Below, piece by piece: positions 15,734 to 22,280 of a DNA stretch of 22,280 bases. Made by a program: the position numbers and the translations under genes. Positions within the stretch are counted from its first letter, which is position 1. The number at the start of each line of letters is the position of its first letter. The notes under the pieces are model-generated. The model saw only the letters and a list, made by a program, of their open reading frames with translations, had not been told where the DNA came from and made no database searches. This DNA comes from Spirochaetaceae bacterium (GTDB taxonomy: Bacteria; Spirochaetota; Spirochaetia; DSM-27196; SKKC01), in assembly GCA_003554375.1 (NCBI GenBank), contig PWGF01000352.1, positions 1 through 22,280 on the forward strand, given 5' to 3'.

Positions 15734-15800
15734 ACCGGGGCATGGCTACGGCGTGGCCGTGATTCCGCTTGCGCTTCTGCCGCGAGTGCGCTGAGCCGGG
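15712..15800. repeat. 28-bp direct repeat covering the pepF 3' end
   Basis: Positions 15712-15739 and 15773-15800 match at 26 of 28 bases. The first copy encodes the last PepF residues, the TGA stop and CCGGG. The second reproduces all of this, including the TGA, 61 bp downstream. It looks like a small local duplication, or gene-end sequence kept by selection as an RNA signal. Confidence 0.8.
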
Positions 15801-15938
15801 TGCGGCCCCCGAACGTGAGAGCGCCCGTACGGTAAGCCGGACCGGCGCACACGGGGCAACGGCGAACGGGTCCGGCGCAGAAGAGCTGCTACGTACACGG
15901 CGTGCCCCGATGAAAAAAGGCAGCGAGGAGGAGACATC

Positions 15939-16862
15939 ATGGAAGCCTACGGTTCTGAATCCGTTTCAGATTCACCCCGCCCCGTCCGGCAGGATGTGCT
16001 GGAGGTACGCGCCCATGAGGCGGACATCAACCACGAGCTGGCACCCCCTGGTCTTTTTCGATTCCTCCAAGAAGCGGCCTGGAAGCACGCGGAGGAGCTC
16101 GGGTTCGGCTACTCTCACCTTGGCCGACAGGCCCTCTTGTGGGTACTCGCCCGCATTACCATGGAGGTAACTCGCTTCCCACGGTGGGGGGAGGCGGTCC
16201 GGGTGGAGACATGGCCGGTGGGGACGCACCGCCTGCTGGCGCTCCGCGATTTCCGCGTCTACGACGAAGAAGAACGTGAGCTCACCCGCGCAACAAGCGG
16301 ATGGCTTGTCCTCGACGCCACAACCCGCAAACCCCGGAAGCCGGAAACAGTCATGAACAGTGAGAACACCCCGCTGTCGCCTGGTATCTTCGACGATCCT
16401 CCACGGAAGATATCGCTACCCGAGGAGCTTACGCGGCCTTCCGGAGGAAAGCGCGCAGAACCGGACTCCGCTGGAGGCAGCGCATTTGCGGCGGAGTGCG
16501 CCAAGCCCGCCGCTCTTCCACATGAGCCTTCCAACGAGGAACGACTCGTTCGCTACAGCGATTTGGACACGCAGAGGCACGTGAACAATGCGAAGTATCT
16601 CGAGTGGATTTGGGATACGCTCCCGTGGGATCAACACGTGAAGCAACGCGCCGTAGTCCTGGATGCCAACTTTCTCCGGGAGACGAATTACGGAGACCGG
16701 GTCACGGTAGCTACGCATCCGAACGTGGGGAACCCCGTGGGCAATCACTCCAATACCCGTAAGGAGATTCCGCGAAGGGAGACATACCATATCGTTTCTG
16801 CCAATGAGACGGGAGCCTGTACGGCCAGAGTGCTCTGGGCCCCCAGAGGGGCGACCGGTTAA
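15939..16862 (+). CDS. Acyl-ACP thioesterase (FatA/FatB-like)
   Basis: These enzymes release fatty acids from acyl carrier protein, ending chain extension. The product has 307 residues and two hot-dog folds. The first covers about 15-150 (LLWVLARITMEV, then WGEAVRVETWPVGTHRLLALRDF). The second starts near 200 and holds the catalytic region DLDTQRHVNNAKYLEW, with Asp208/210, His214 and Asn216-217. The two are joined by a Gly/Ala/Pro/Glu-rich stretch at about 168-200 that looks longer than usual. ATG 15939 has an excellent AGGAGGAG at 15926-15933. In bacteria such enzymes often serve lipid turnover or membrane adaptation; chain-length preference cannot be read. It stands alone between pepF and a secreted protein. 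Confidence 0.88.
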   Translation: MEAYGSESVSDSPRPVRQDVLEVRAHEADINHELAPPGLFRFLQEAAWKHAEELGFGYSHLGRQALLWVLARITMEVTRFPRWGEAVRVETWPVGTHRLLALRDFRVYDEEERELTRATSGWLVLDATTRKPRKPETVMNSENTPLSPGIFDDPPRKISLPEELTRPSGGKRAEPDSAGGSAFAAECAKPAALPHEPSNEERLVRYSDLDTQRHVNNAKYLEWIWDTLPWDQHVKQRAVVLDANFLRETNYGDRVTVATHPNVGNPVGNHSNTRKEIPRRETYHIVSANETGACTARVLWAPRGATG

Positions 16863-16955
16863 TCTTGATACAATCTTTATACGCATTGGCTAACCCATGG
16901 ACAGTACTTCCCGACCATAGGAGAAACAGCTTTCGGGCAAGGAGTAGTATCGAAT

Positions 16956-17591
16956 ATGAAGCAAGTGAAGCTAACAGCAGTAGTAACGGTCGTTCTTCTG
17001 ACTTTCGTCGGGACAATGGCATGGGCCCAGCTCGGCCCTGACGAGCCGGAAGATGAGTTCCAGGAGGACCTCGAGGAGCCGGCGCCGGAAGAGCCGCCCG
17101 CCGAGGATCCGATGATGCCTGAGCAACCGGACGTAGACGTGGACCTGGATGACGACGAGATGTACAACTTTGCGGAGGCGCTTCTAGAGGTCCAGCTCGT
17201 TCAGCAGGACGTCCAAATGGAGGCGCAAGAGATGATCCAGGGCTCGGACATCGGCCTGGAGCGCTTTCAGGAGATCCATCTCGGTTTCTCCGATCCCTCC
17301 GTTCCTGAGCCGGAGGACGTCACCGACGAAGAACAGGCGGAGTATGAAGACGTCATCGACGACGTCGAAGAGGTAGAGGTCGCAGCTCAAGACGAAATGG
17401 AAGAGATCGTTGAAGATCACGGCATGAGCGTGGACAGGTTCAACGAGGTCGCGATGGTTGCCACCCAGGACCCGGAGCTCTCCAATGAGCTCAACCAGAT
17501 CATGGCGGAGCTCATGCAGGAGCACGATGAATTCCAGCAGCAGCCGATGCAGCCCGAGCAACCGGAGCAGCCGCCGGAGGACGAATTCTAA
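16956..17591 (+). CDS. Very acidic secreted DUF4168-like protein
   Basis: The 211-residue product begins MKQVKLTAVVTVVLLTFVGTMAWAQ, a clear Sec signal peptide with likely cleavage after AWA. Residues 26-70 are a Glu/Asp/Pro-rich linker (EEPAPEEPPAEDP). Helical segments follow; the part at about 145-190 (MEEIVEDHGMSVDRFNEVAM then TQDPELSNELNQIMAELMQE) resembles the DUF4168 pattern of 'GMS..RFNE...A..DPEL'. The tail is Gln/Pro/Glu-rich. It should be a periplasmic or exported, strongly negative protein. Its function is unknown to me; cation binding is a guess from charge alone. AAGGAG at 16939-16944 supports ATG 16956. A GC-rich hairpin follows the stop. Confidence 0.8.
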   Translation: MKQVKLTAVVTVVLLTFVGTMAWAQLGPDEPEDEFQEDLEEPAPEEPPAEDPMMPEQPDVDVDLDDDEMYNFAEALLEVQLVQQDVQMEAQEMIQGSDIGLERFQEIHLGFSDPSVPEPEDVTDEEQAEYEDVIDDVEEVEVAAQDEMEEIVEDHGMSVDRFNEVAMVATQDPELSNELNQIMAELMQEHDEFQQQPMQPEQPEQPPEDEF

Positions 17592-17627
17592 GCGTATAGC
17601 TGCCGACTTTCTCCAGCTGGAGAGGAG

Positions 17628-17650
17628 GGGCCTTCCCATGGGGAAGGCCC
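17628..17650 (+). terminator. Terminator-like hairpin after the DUF4168-like gene
   Basis: GGGCCTTCCC (17628-17637) pairs perfectly with GGGAAGGCCC (17641-17650) around a three-base ATG loop. TCTGTATTT follows instead of a clean T-run. The position, 36 nt past the stop, suits a terminator. Confidence 0.6.
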
Positions 17651-17751
17651 TCTGTATTTGCGGGCTCCTCTCCATTTGCAGGCGGAAGGTCTCATACAGC
17701 GTACGTTGGTTGCGCCGAACAAGATCTCACTATACTACCAGTCTAGGGCTA

Positions 17752-17916
17752 CTACGGCCTGCAAGCTTCCGAAACGTGCTCCGCAAGAGCCAACGGAGCC
17801 GCTTGCGCCGGATTCGATACCAGTACGCCGAACGTCCTGCCGTCTGCCCCGTGCGCGTTCGGGACTCCACGGGCCATCGCCGGTGCAACTGCGATGAACA
17901 ACAACAGAACTATCAT
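17752..17916 (-). CDS. Possible 54-residue exported peptide
   Basis: On the minus strand an ATG at 17916 opens MIVLLLFIAVAPAMA, a compact signal-peptide core ending in a plausible AMA cleavage site. About 39 residues follow (RGVPNAHGADGRTFGVLVSN onward), ending at two consecutive TAG codons. AAAGGTG lies 12 nt before the ATG; a GTG at 17931 would add five residues. The length is too short for composition to prove coding, and I recognise no family. It may be a fragment of a lost gene in this decayed stretch. It starts beside a large palindrome that would form its upstream region. Confidence 0.3.
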   Translation of the reverse strand: MIVLLLFIAVAPAMARGVPNAHGADGRTFGVLVSNPAQAAPLALAEHVSEACRP

Positions 17917-17935
17917 AAGCACAACGAACACCTTT

Positions 17936-18107
17936 GAGCCAGGGCAAACGCAGTTGGACAGTACGCCTGGAAGCGCGGCGGCGAGCGGGTGGTCGTGGGC
18001 GCTTGCAGGGGCCCTGGTGGTGTGGTGAGATGGGTAAGTACTTGCGTCAGCGGCTTTCGGCCGCCGCCGTCGAACCGTACTGATCCGACTGCGTTTGCCC
18101 TGAGCTT
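17936..18107. repeat. Large imperfect inverted repeat, about 170 bp
   Basis: The arms 17936-17964 and 18077-18106 are inverted copies. A 14-base core is perfect (AGGGCAAACGCAGT at 17941-17954 against ACTGCGTTTGCCCT at 18088-18101), and pairing continues imperfectly through GTAC and the GC-rich inner parts (GCGGCGGCGAG against GCCGCCGCCGTC). The centre (about 17990-18050) is unpaired. The shape fits a MITE-like non-autonomous element or a long structured RNA. It contains no gene, and there is no second copy in the window. Confidence 0.6.
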
Positions 18108-18121
18108 AGAGCCGGCACGTC

Positions 18122-18150
18122 TTGACATGAGCGTGCTTTGTGTGTAGCGT
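18122..18150 (+). promoter_or_regulatory. Promoter of tRNA-Leu(GAG)
   Basis: A perfect TTGACA (18122-18127), a 17-nt spacer and TAGCGT (18145-18150) place the start near 18157. A short hairpin (GCGCCTACTA with TAGCAGGCGC, 18178-18201) sits in the leader just before the tRNA. Confidence 0.58.
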
Positions 18151-18210
18151 TATGTTCCGTAAACTCAAAGGGGAATCGCGCCTACTAGGAGTAGCAGGCG
18201 CTCAAAGCCT

Positions 18211-18295
18211 GCGGCGGTGGTGAAATTGGTAGACACGCTAGCTTGAGGGGCTAGTGGGCATTACGCCCGTGGAGGTTCAAGTCCTCTCCGCCGCA
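18211..18295 (+). tRNA. tRNA-Leu (GAG)
   Basis: This is a class II tRNA. The acceptor GCGGCGG (18211-18217) pairs with CCGCCGC (18288-18294), with discriminator A18295. The anticodon stem CTAGC/GCTAG encloses loop TTGAGGG, so the anticodon is GAG (CUC and CUU codons). The long variable arm GGGCATTACGCCC is clear. The T-arm is at 18271-18287. CCA is not encoded. It is a single-gene unit with its own promoter and terminator. Broken genes lie immediately downstream, a common situation near tRNA genes, but no integrase or repeated tRNA 3' end was found. Confidence 0.97.
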
Positions 18296-18326
18296 TAGAA
18301 AACTCATTACTATATAGCGCGTTACG

Positions 18327-18355
18327 AAGCTCCCTGAAAACCCGGGAGCTTTTTT
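18327..18355 (+). terminator. Rho-independent terminator of tRNA-Leu(GAG)
   Basis: AGCTCCC (18328-18334) pairs with GGGAGCT (18344-18350), followed directly by a run of six T (18350-18355). This is the most canonical terminator in the window, 32 nt after the tRNA. Confidence 0.9.
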
Positions 18356-18425
18356 GTGGCTCGCTCTCAACAGGAGAGTGGCCAAAAGGTGACCAATTTT
18401 TCGGCTTTTCCCCCTGACCTGACTG

Positions 18426-18808
18426 CTAGGGACTAGGGAAAAGATCAGCAGGTTTCTTACGCAACAGACTCAGAGTGGGCATGTGAATAGACCCACAGCG
18501 GATAGAGTCGTGGGGCAGGCCCCGTCCTTCTTCCCGAAGCCGCGCCATAGCCTTCATTGCAGCGGCGATCATAGGAGGCGGGCCGCACATATAGACTTCC
18601 TAGCCGGTAAGGTCTCATTGCTCGAGGACGGATCCAGCACGGCCACCGAGACTCGGTCTCGGTCTTGCGGGTCGGTATTGCTGACTGAGCACGCGCGGAA
18701 CACCTCCGGGCGATCGTCGACTTTGAGAAGGGCGAACTGCCCCGGTTCATAGTTCGCCTGCGTTTCTCGTATCCGGCAGTGGATGTCACGTTCCTGAGTT
18801 CTTGTGCC
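18426..18808 (-). pseudogene. Broken ferredoxin-NAD(P) reductase family gene
   Basis: Two minus-strand frames together give a recognisable but damaged reductase. From 18808 downward one frame reads ERDIHCRIRETQANYEPGQF and continues ALLKVDDRPEVFRACSVSNT, the FAD-binding part of the family (Y-PGQF then R-S-S). It ends at a TGA near 18590. A second frame then reads VYMCGPPPMIAAAMKAMARL, the C-terminal NAD(P)-binding CGPPPM signature, and ends LRKKPADLFPSP at TAG 18426-18428. The roughly 100 residues normally between the parts are missing, the frame shifts at the join, and there is no start. The exact member (flavodoxin reductase, NqrF or hydrogenase-gamma type) is undetermined. Confidence 0.72.
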
Positions 18809-18826
18809 TCACCCACCGGAGCACCA

Positions 18827-19561
18827 ATGACCGCTGCTGAAGTCGCATCACGCATCGGCTCGGATTTCCGACGCCAGGTCCGCAAGAGCCCAAATCCAAG
18901 GAACGCCTATCTCCAGGTTTACTCGGAGAAAACGGGAGTCGATCTCAATATCGCCGAAGGGAAAACTGCGGACACAGAAGCAAACACGGACCAACCGGTC
19001 CATCTGGCCAGCGTCGGCAAGCTATTCACCTCGACGATAGTGGGCATCCTCAGCGAGCGCGGAGAGCTCTCGTTCTCCGATCCCCTGGCGCAGTACCTCG
19101 ACGCGGAGCTCATGAGCGGCCTACACGTCCTGCGCGACACCGACCACTCGAGTGATATCCAGATCCGCCATCTGCTCAATCAGACCTCTGGACTCGACGA
19201 TTTCTTCTGGCCACTTCTGAAGGAGCTCCACCGGAATCCTTCCATGCGGATCACGCCGCGCGAGGCGGTCGAGTGGGGAAAGCGAAATCTTCCGCCGAAG
19301 GCGAAGCCGGGGGAGAAGCACCACTACACGGACACCAACTACCACCTCCTCGGGCTCGTCGTTGAAAGCATTACCGGGAAGCCGTTCCATGACGCACTCC
19401 ACCGCCTGATCTTTGAGCCGCTCGGCATGCAGAGCGCGTACATGCAAGGCTTCTCGGAGCCGGCTGTCGCCTTGCAGCAGCCCAACGACACTCGCTACAA
19501 ATCGAGGGCGTTGCGGTTTATGCTGTCCAAGGTGATCAGGCCGCTTCTGAAGTGTGGGTAG
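18827..19561 (+). CDS. C-terminally truncated beta-lactamase-fold serine hydrolase
   Basis: The sequence belongs to the beta-lactamase-like hydrolase family (class C, DD-peptidase and esterase relatives). Motif 1 SVGK has Ser62 and Lys65; motif 2 is YTD at 167-169 within YTDTNYHLLG, where Y-S-N is usual. Only 244 residues are present, while relatives have about 330-400; the third motif (HxG/KTG) is absent because the frame stops at 19559-19561. Just downstream another frame carries IDISS, a stop, and GLVTAA, reminiscent of the family's next segment (D-S then GGGLVSTA). I infer a frameshifted or eroded gene, likely inactive. There is no signal peptide. ATG 18827 has GGAG five nt upstream. Confidence 0.7.
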   Translation: MTAAEVASRIGSDFRRQVRKSPNPRNAYLQVYSEKTGVDLNIAEGKTADTEANTDQPVHLASVGKLFTSTIVGILSERGELSFSDPLAQYLDAELMSGLHVLRDTDHSSDIQIRHLLNQTSGLDDFFWPLLKELHRNPSMRITPREAVEWGKRNLPPKAKPGEKHHYTDTNYHLLGLVVESITGKPFHDALHRLIFEPLGMQSAYMQGFSEPAVALQQPNDTRYKSRALRFMLSKVIRPLLKCG

Positions 19562-19717
19562 ATCGACATCAGCTCCGTGTGATTCCGACTCGGATTGGTA
19601 ACGGCGGCTCGCGTGACCAATCCGTTCGGGGAGGCCAAGGGCCGGGCCGGCGGGCAGACACGGCCCCCTGGCGTTGCGCCCCCGGTGTTGCGCCCCCTGG
19701 CGTCGGGAACACGCCCC

Positions 19718-20467
19718 TCACCCGAACATCACGAACCCGAGAAGCAATCCGGCGACCAAGGCAGCGTTGGCCGCATGGCTGTGCATATGGTTGGACTGGG
19801 GAATCAGCTCGTCGTTCACAATGTACATCATTGCGCCGGCCGCAAAAGCCAGCGAGCCCCCCACCAGCACCGGCGAGAGCCCAAACAGCAACAGCCCGAT
19901 CGCAGTCCCGACCGGCGTCATGAGGCCGGCACCGAGGGTGAACAGAAGCACCTTCAGCTTGGACAGTCCACCGGCCCGCAGCGGTCCGGCTACCGCGAGC
20001 CCTTCGGGAACGTTGTGCAGTGCGATCGCAATGGCCACCGCCAGTCCAAGCTCCGGGCTCGACTCAAATCCCGCCCCGATTGCCAAACCCTCGGGGACAT
20101 TGTGCAGCGCAATACCGGCAAAAACCAGATAGCCCGTACGCAGCACCGTGCCCCTCTTTACGTGTAGCCGTTCAGGGTTTTCTACATCCAGATGGTCACT
20201 CTCGGAGAGGTGAGCGTGCGGGATGACCCTATCGAGCAGATACATGAGGCCGCACCCCAGGATGAATCCGACCACCAACACCGTCATGGAGCCGATCTCC
20301 AGAGCCTCCGGCATAAGCTCGAACACCGATACCGCCACCATGATGCCGCCGGCGAACCCCAGAAACGCTGCCATGGTCCTTGGGCCAAAAGAACCGAAGA
20401 ACAAGAGAATCAACGCACCCAAACCGGTCGAGATTCCCGCTCCTACGCTGTAGATCAAACTTTCCAT
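19718..20467 (-). CDS. ZIP family divalent metal transporter (ZupT-like)
   Basis: ZIP transporters import zinc and related metals (Fe, Mn) across the inner membrane. The product has 249 residues and about eight hydrophobic segments, normal for the GufA/ZupT group. The metal-binding signature occurs twice, as in the family: HNVPEGLAIG in one helix and HNVPEGLAVA in the next. A His-containing loop (RVIPHAHLSESDHLDVENPE) precedes them. The first Met of MCMESL (20473) abuts the Shine-Dalgarno AAGGG, so the second Met at 20467, with 6-nt spacing, is the better start. It lies downstream of a two-component pair on the same strand with a 227-bp gap. I saw no metal-responsive operator. Confidence 0.92.
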   Translation of the reverse strand: MESLIYSVGAGISTGLGALILLFFGSFGPRTMAAFLGFAGGIMVAVSVFELMPEALEIGSMTVLVVGFILGCGLMYLLDRVIPHAHLSESDHLDVENPERLHVKRGTVLRTGYLVFAGIALHNVPEGLAIGAGFESSPELGLAVAIAIALHNVPEGLAVAGPLRAGGLSKLKVLLFTLGAGLMTPVGTAIGLLLFGLSPVLVGGSLAFAAGAMMYIVNDELIPQSNHMHSHAANAALVAGLLLGFVMFG

Positions 20468-20608
20468 GCACATCCCTTCTGTCGGATCTTCTCTCGGAGG
20501 ACCGGCAGCCCGAAAGCCCTCGGGACTGTGGGGCTCACGCGAACCGCCCCGTCACCCGGGACCGTCGCATCACCCGCGCCTACCACGTCACCCGCAACGG
20601 TCGAAGGG

Positions 20609-20636
20609 CTCACTTCCCGGCCCTCACTTCCCGGCC
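20609..20636. repeat. Perfect 14-bp tandem duplication
   Basis: CTCACTTCCCGGCC occurs twice head to tail (20609-20622 and 20623-20636) in the gap between the response regulator and the ZIP gene. A partial relative (CTCACTCCCGGC) lies near 20695 at the regulator's end. It could be a regulator site or slippage product. Confidence 0.6.
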
Positions 20637-20694
20637 GCGGTTCATTAAGTTCCGTGCCGCCGTCCGCCGTGCTCCAGGTCTGCCGCAATGCGGC

Positions 20695-21327
20695 TCACTC
20701 CCGGCACCGGTGAAATGCAAGAGCAAGCTGCGTGCGGTCGCGGGCACCGAGCTTCTCCAGAAGCTGACTCACGTGGTTGCGCACCGTCCCCTCGGAGATC
20801 GAGAGCTTCGCTGCGATCTCCTTGTTCGAAAGGCCGTCGGCAACCAGCGACAGAACCTCATACTCGCGGTGACTAACCCCCAACTCGTCTTCGGACCGTG
20901 GGCGCCCGCCCGAAACCATCTCCGAGAGCTGCCGGAGCACCTGAGAATCGAAGGCCGATACTCCGCGCAGCACCGACCGGACGCTCTCCACAATCTGCTC
21001 GGAAGGGCGGTTCTTCAAGATATAGCCTGAAGCACCGGCGGAGAGCGCCTGCCGTATGTAGTCATCGTCGTTGAACGTCGTAAGAATGAGGATCGGCACC
21101 TCGCTTCCACCTTTGCGAATGCGTCTCGTGGCCTCTACGCCATCGACTCCGGGCATGCGGATGTCCATAAGGACGACGTCCGGCGATTCGCACCTTACCC
21201 GTTCGATCGCCTGCTCCCCGTCCTCGCAAACGGCGACGACCTCCAGATCGTCTTCCAAGTCCAGAAGCATACGAAGCCCGTCTCGCACCAGCCCTTCGTC
21301 ATCGGCTATCACTATCCGCGCACTCAT
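20695..21327 (-). CDS. NarL/FixJ-type response regulator
   Basis: The 210-residue product is a transcription regulator controlled by phosphorylation. The receiver domain (about 4-120) has the acidic pair Asp9-Asp10, the phospho-acceptor Asp55 in LMDIRMPG, Thr83 or Thr84 and Lys105 in GYILKN. The LuxR-type HTH (about 146-205) shows SHREYEVLSLVADGLSNKEI then LSISEGTVRNHVSQLLEKLG. ATG 21327 is chosen because AGGGGAAG lies just upstream and the conserved domain starts at residue 4; an upstream ATG extension to 21393 is Gly/Pro-rich and not family-like. It is 62 nt downstream of its histidine kinase on the same strand and is its obvious partner. The target genes are unknown. Confidence 0.95.
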   Translation of the reverse strand: MSARIVIADDEGLVRDGLRMLLDLEDDLEVVAVCEDGEQAIERVRCESPDVVLMDIRMPGVDGVEATRRIRKGGSEVPILILTTFNDDDYIRQALSAGASGYILKNRPSEQIVESVRSVLRGVSAFDSQVLRQLSEMVSGGRPRSEDELGVSHREYEVLSLVADGLSNKEIAAKLSISEGTVRNHVSQLLEKLGARDRTQLALAFHRCRE

Positions 21328-21389
21328 TGCACTTCCCCTAGGCGAGGTCGCCGTTCCGGCCTTCCCCCCCGGGATACCGCGGCAGGTTA

Positions 21390-22280
21390 TCATACTTCGG
21401 TAGGGAGCACCATAACGAGAGAAAACCGCTCCCCGGGCGTCACGGAAAACGTCCCGCCGGCGGCCTCCACGCGCTCGCGCATGCCGCTTATGCCCATACC
21501 CTCCCGTAATCCGGAAGGCCCGGCGCTTCTCACCGGCCCGGCATTCGTTCCGTCGTTTTCGACGCTCATGCGTACCCGCGAACGCGTGGCCGAGATATCA
21601 ACCTGAACGTAGCTTGCACGCGAATGGCGTGCGATGTTCGTCAACGCTTCCTCGAGCGAAACGGTGAGCACATTGAGGTGCTCGGCGTCCACCTGCTCCA
21701 AAGACCCTTCTATGGAAAGCGTGACAGGGCAGAACAGGTAGTTGTCGACCATTTCGCGGAGCATGGCTTCCGAATCCACGCGCCGCGGCCGCATATCGTG
21801 GACCGTTTCTCTCAGAAGATCCGTGGTCTCACGCAGCGCGGTGACCGCCGTTCCGTACATTTCTCCTGCCCGGCCCGAACCGCTCGCCCTCGCCTTCTCG
21901 GCCACCTCCAGAGTAATCAGAACGCCGGTGAGCTTACGGCCGACCGAGTCGTGGAGCGAGCGCGCGATACGATTGCGCTCGCGGAGCTCCGCGGTCTGCG
22001 CCACCTTGTAAGAGCTCCGAAACAGCCGCGATCGCGTTCGCTCGAGCTCGAACCGTGCACGCCGCTCGGCGTCAAACGCAGACCGGTACTCGTGGCCGAT
22101 TCGCTCAGCCCATCCAAAGCCCAGCCCCGCGCACAAGCTCCCCCAGCCCGCCGCCGCGCCTGCAACGCGTGCCGCCAGCGTCTCGAGCACCCCCGAGCCG
22201 AGCACGACAAAGAGGAACGCCGCGCCGATCGCCGCCCCGCCGAGAACCGCCCACACATACGCGGCCGGCCTCTGCCGGCC
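21390..22280 (-). CDS. Sensor histidine kinase, HisKA_3 type (5' end outside the window)
   Basis: This kinase would autophosphorylate and pass the phosphate to the adjacent regulator. The visible 296 residues start in an open frame at the window edge, so the N-terminus is missing; a GTG at 22256 is not convincing as the start. Two hydrophobic segments (WAVLGGAAIGAAFLFVVLGS and a second after LETLAARVAG) are probably the last membrane helices. A charged coiled stretch (about FDAERRARFELERTRSRLF) follows. The HisKA_3 box ERNRIARSLHDSVGRKL has the phospho-His at nt 21951-21953. The ATPase domain shows the N box EEALTNIARHS and the G box GMGISGMRERVEAAGG. It ends 62 nt before the regulator. The ligand is unknown. 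Confidence 0.93.
   Translation of the reverse strand, partial: GRQRPAAYVWAVLGGAAIGAAFLFVVLGSGVLETLAARVAGAAAGWGSLCAGLGFGWAERIGHEYRSAFDAERRARFELERTRSRLFRSSYKVAQTAELRERNRIARSLHDSVGRKLTGVLITLEVAEKARASGSGRAGEMYGTAVTALRETTDLLRETVHDMRPRRVDSEAMLREMVDNYLFCPVTLSIEGSLEQVDAEHLNVLTVSLEEALTNIARHSRASYVQVDISATRSRVRMSVENDGTNAGPVRSAGPSGLREGMGISGMRERVEAAGGTFSVTPGERFSLVMVLPTEV

Noticed and set aside
18457..18885. 142-codon minus-strand protein starting MRTWRRKSEP
   Set aside because: It is in the wrong frame relative to the reductase remnant, which is recognisable in the two other frames.
18211..19720. Integrated mobile element at tRNA-Leu(GAG)
   Set aside because: Decayed genes follow the tRNA, but I find no integrase, no repeat of the tRNA 3' end and no sharp second boundary.

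Overview
The window looks like part of a GC-rich bacterial chromosome. The complete tig-clpP-clpX-lon chaperone/protease cluster, PepF, NrnA-type DHH phosphoesterase, acyl-ACP thioesterase and several poorly conserved secreted proteins would fit a high-GC member of the Spirochaetota. That assignment is inference from protein character, not from a phylogenetic marker. None of the six tRNA genes encodes its 3' CCA, so the host must add it with a CCA-adding enzyme.

Layout. Positions 1-581 are a G-rich, largely non-coding stretch with a 40-bp tandem repeat. A tRNA block follows: His, Arg, Lys, Leu(UAG) and Gly (582-1356), with recognisable promoters and a hairpin after tRNA-Gly. A short sequence at 1548 looks like the 5' end of tmRNA but is not followed by the rest of that gene. 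Next, tig, clpP, clpX and lon (1682-8534) form a tightly packed protein quality-control operon: clpP/clpX overlap by 20 nt and clpX/lon share ATGA. argF (ornithine carbamoyltransferase) follows. A small exported protein of unknown function has a near-canonical promoter, and after a GC-rich spacer comes an NrnA-like DHH phosphoesterase.

From 11882 come a divergent sigma-70-like or HTH regulator, rdgB (probably leaderless), pepF, an acyl-ACP thioesterase and a very acidic secreted DUF4168-like protein. Positions 17592-19717 look like a decaying or recently rearranged region. They hold a large imperfect palindrome, a possible 54-residue exported peptide, tRNA-Leu(GAG) with its own promoter and terminator, a broken ferredoxin-reductase-family gene and a beta-lactamase-fold hydrolase that lacks its C-terminal third. 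The right end is all on the minus strand: a ZIP metal transporter and a NarL-type response regulator with its histidine kinase, which runs off the window.

The most unusual theme is protein architecture. Lon is 1208 residues (about 800 is usual) because it carries two long, acidic, Gly/Ala/Ser-rich, apparently disordered insertions, one in the N domain and one exactly between the AAA+ module and the protease domain. Smaller insertions of the same style interrupt the sigma-like regulator and the thioesterase. I see no CRISPR array, prophage, transposase or obvious defence system.
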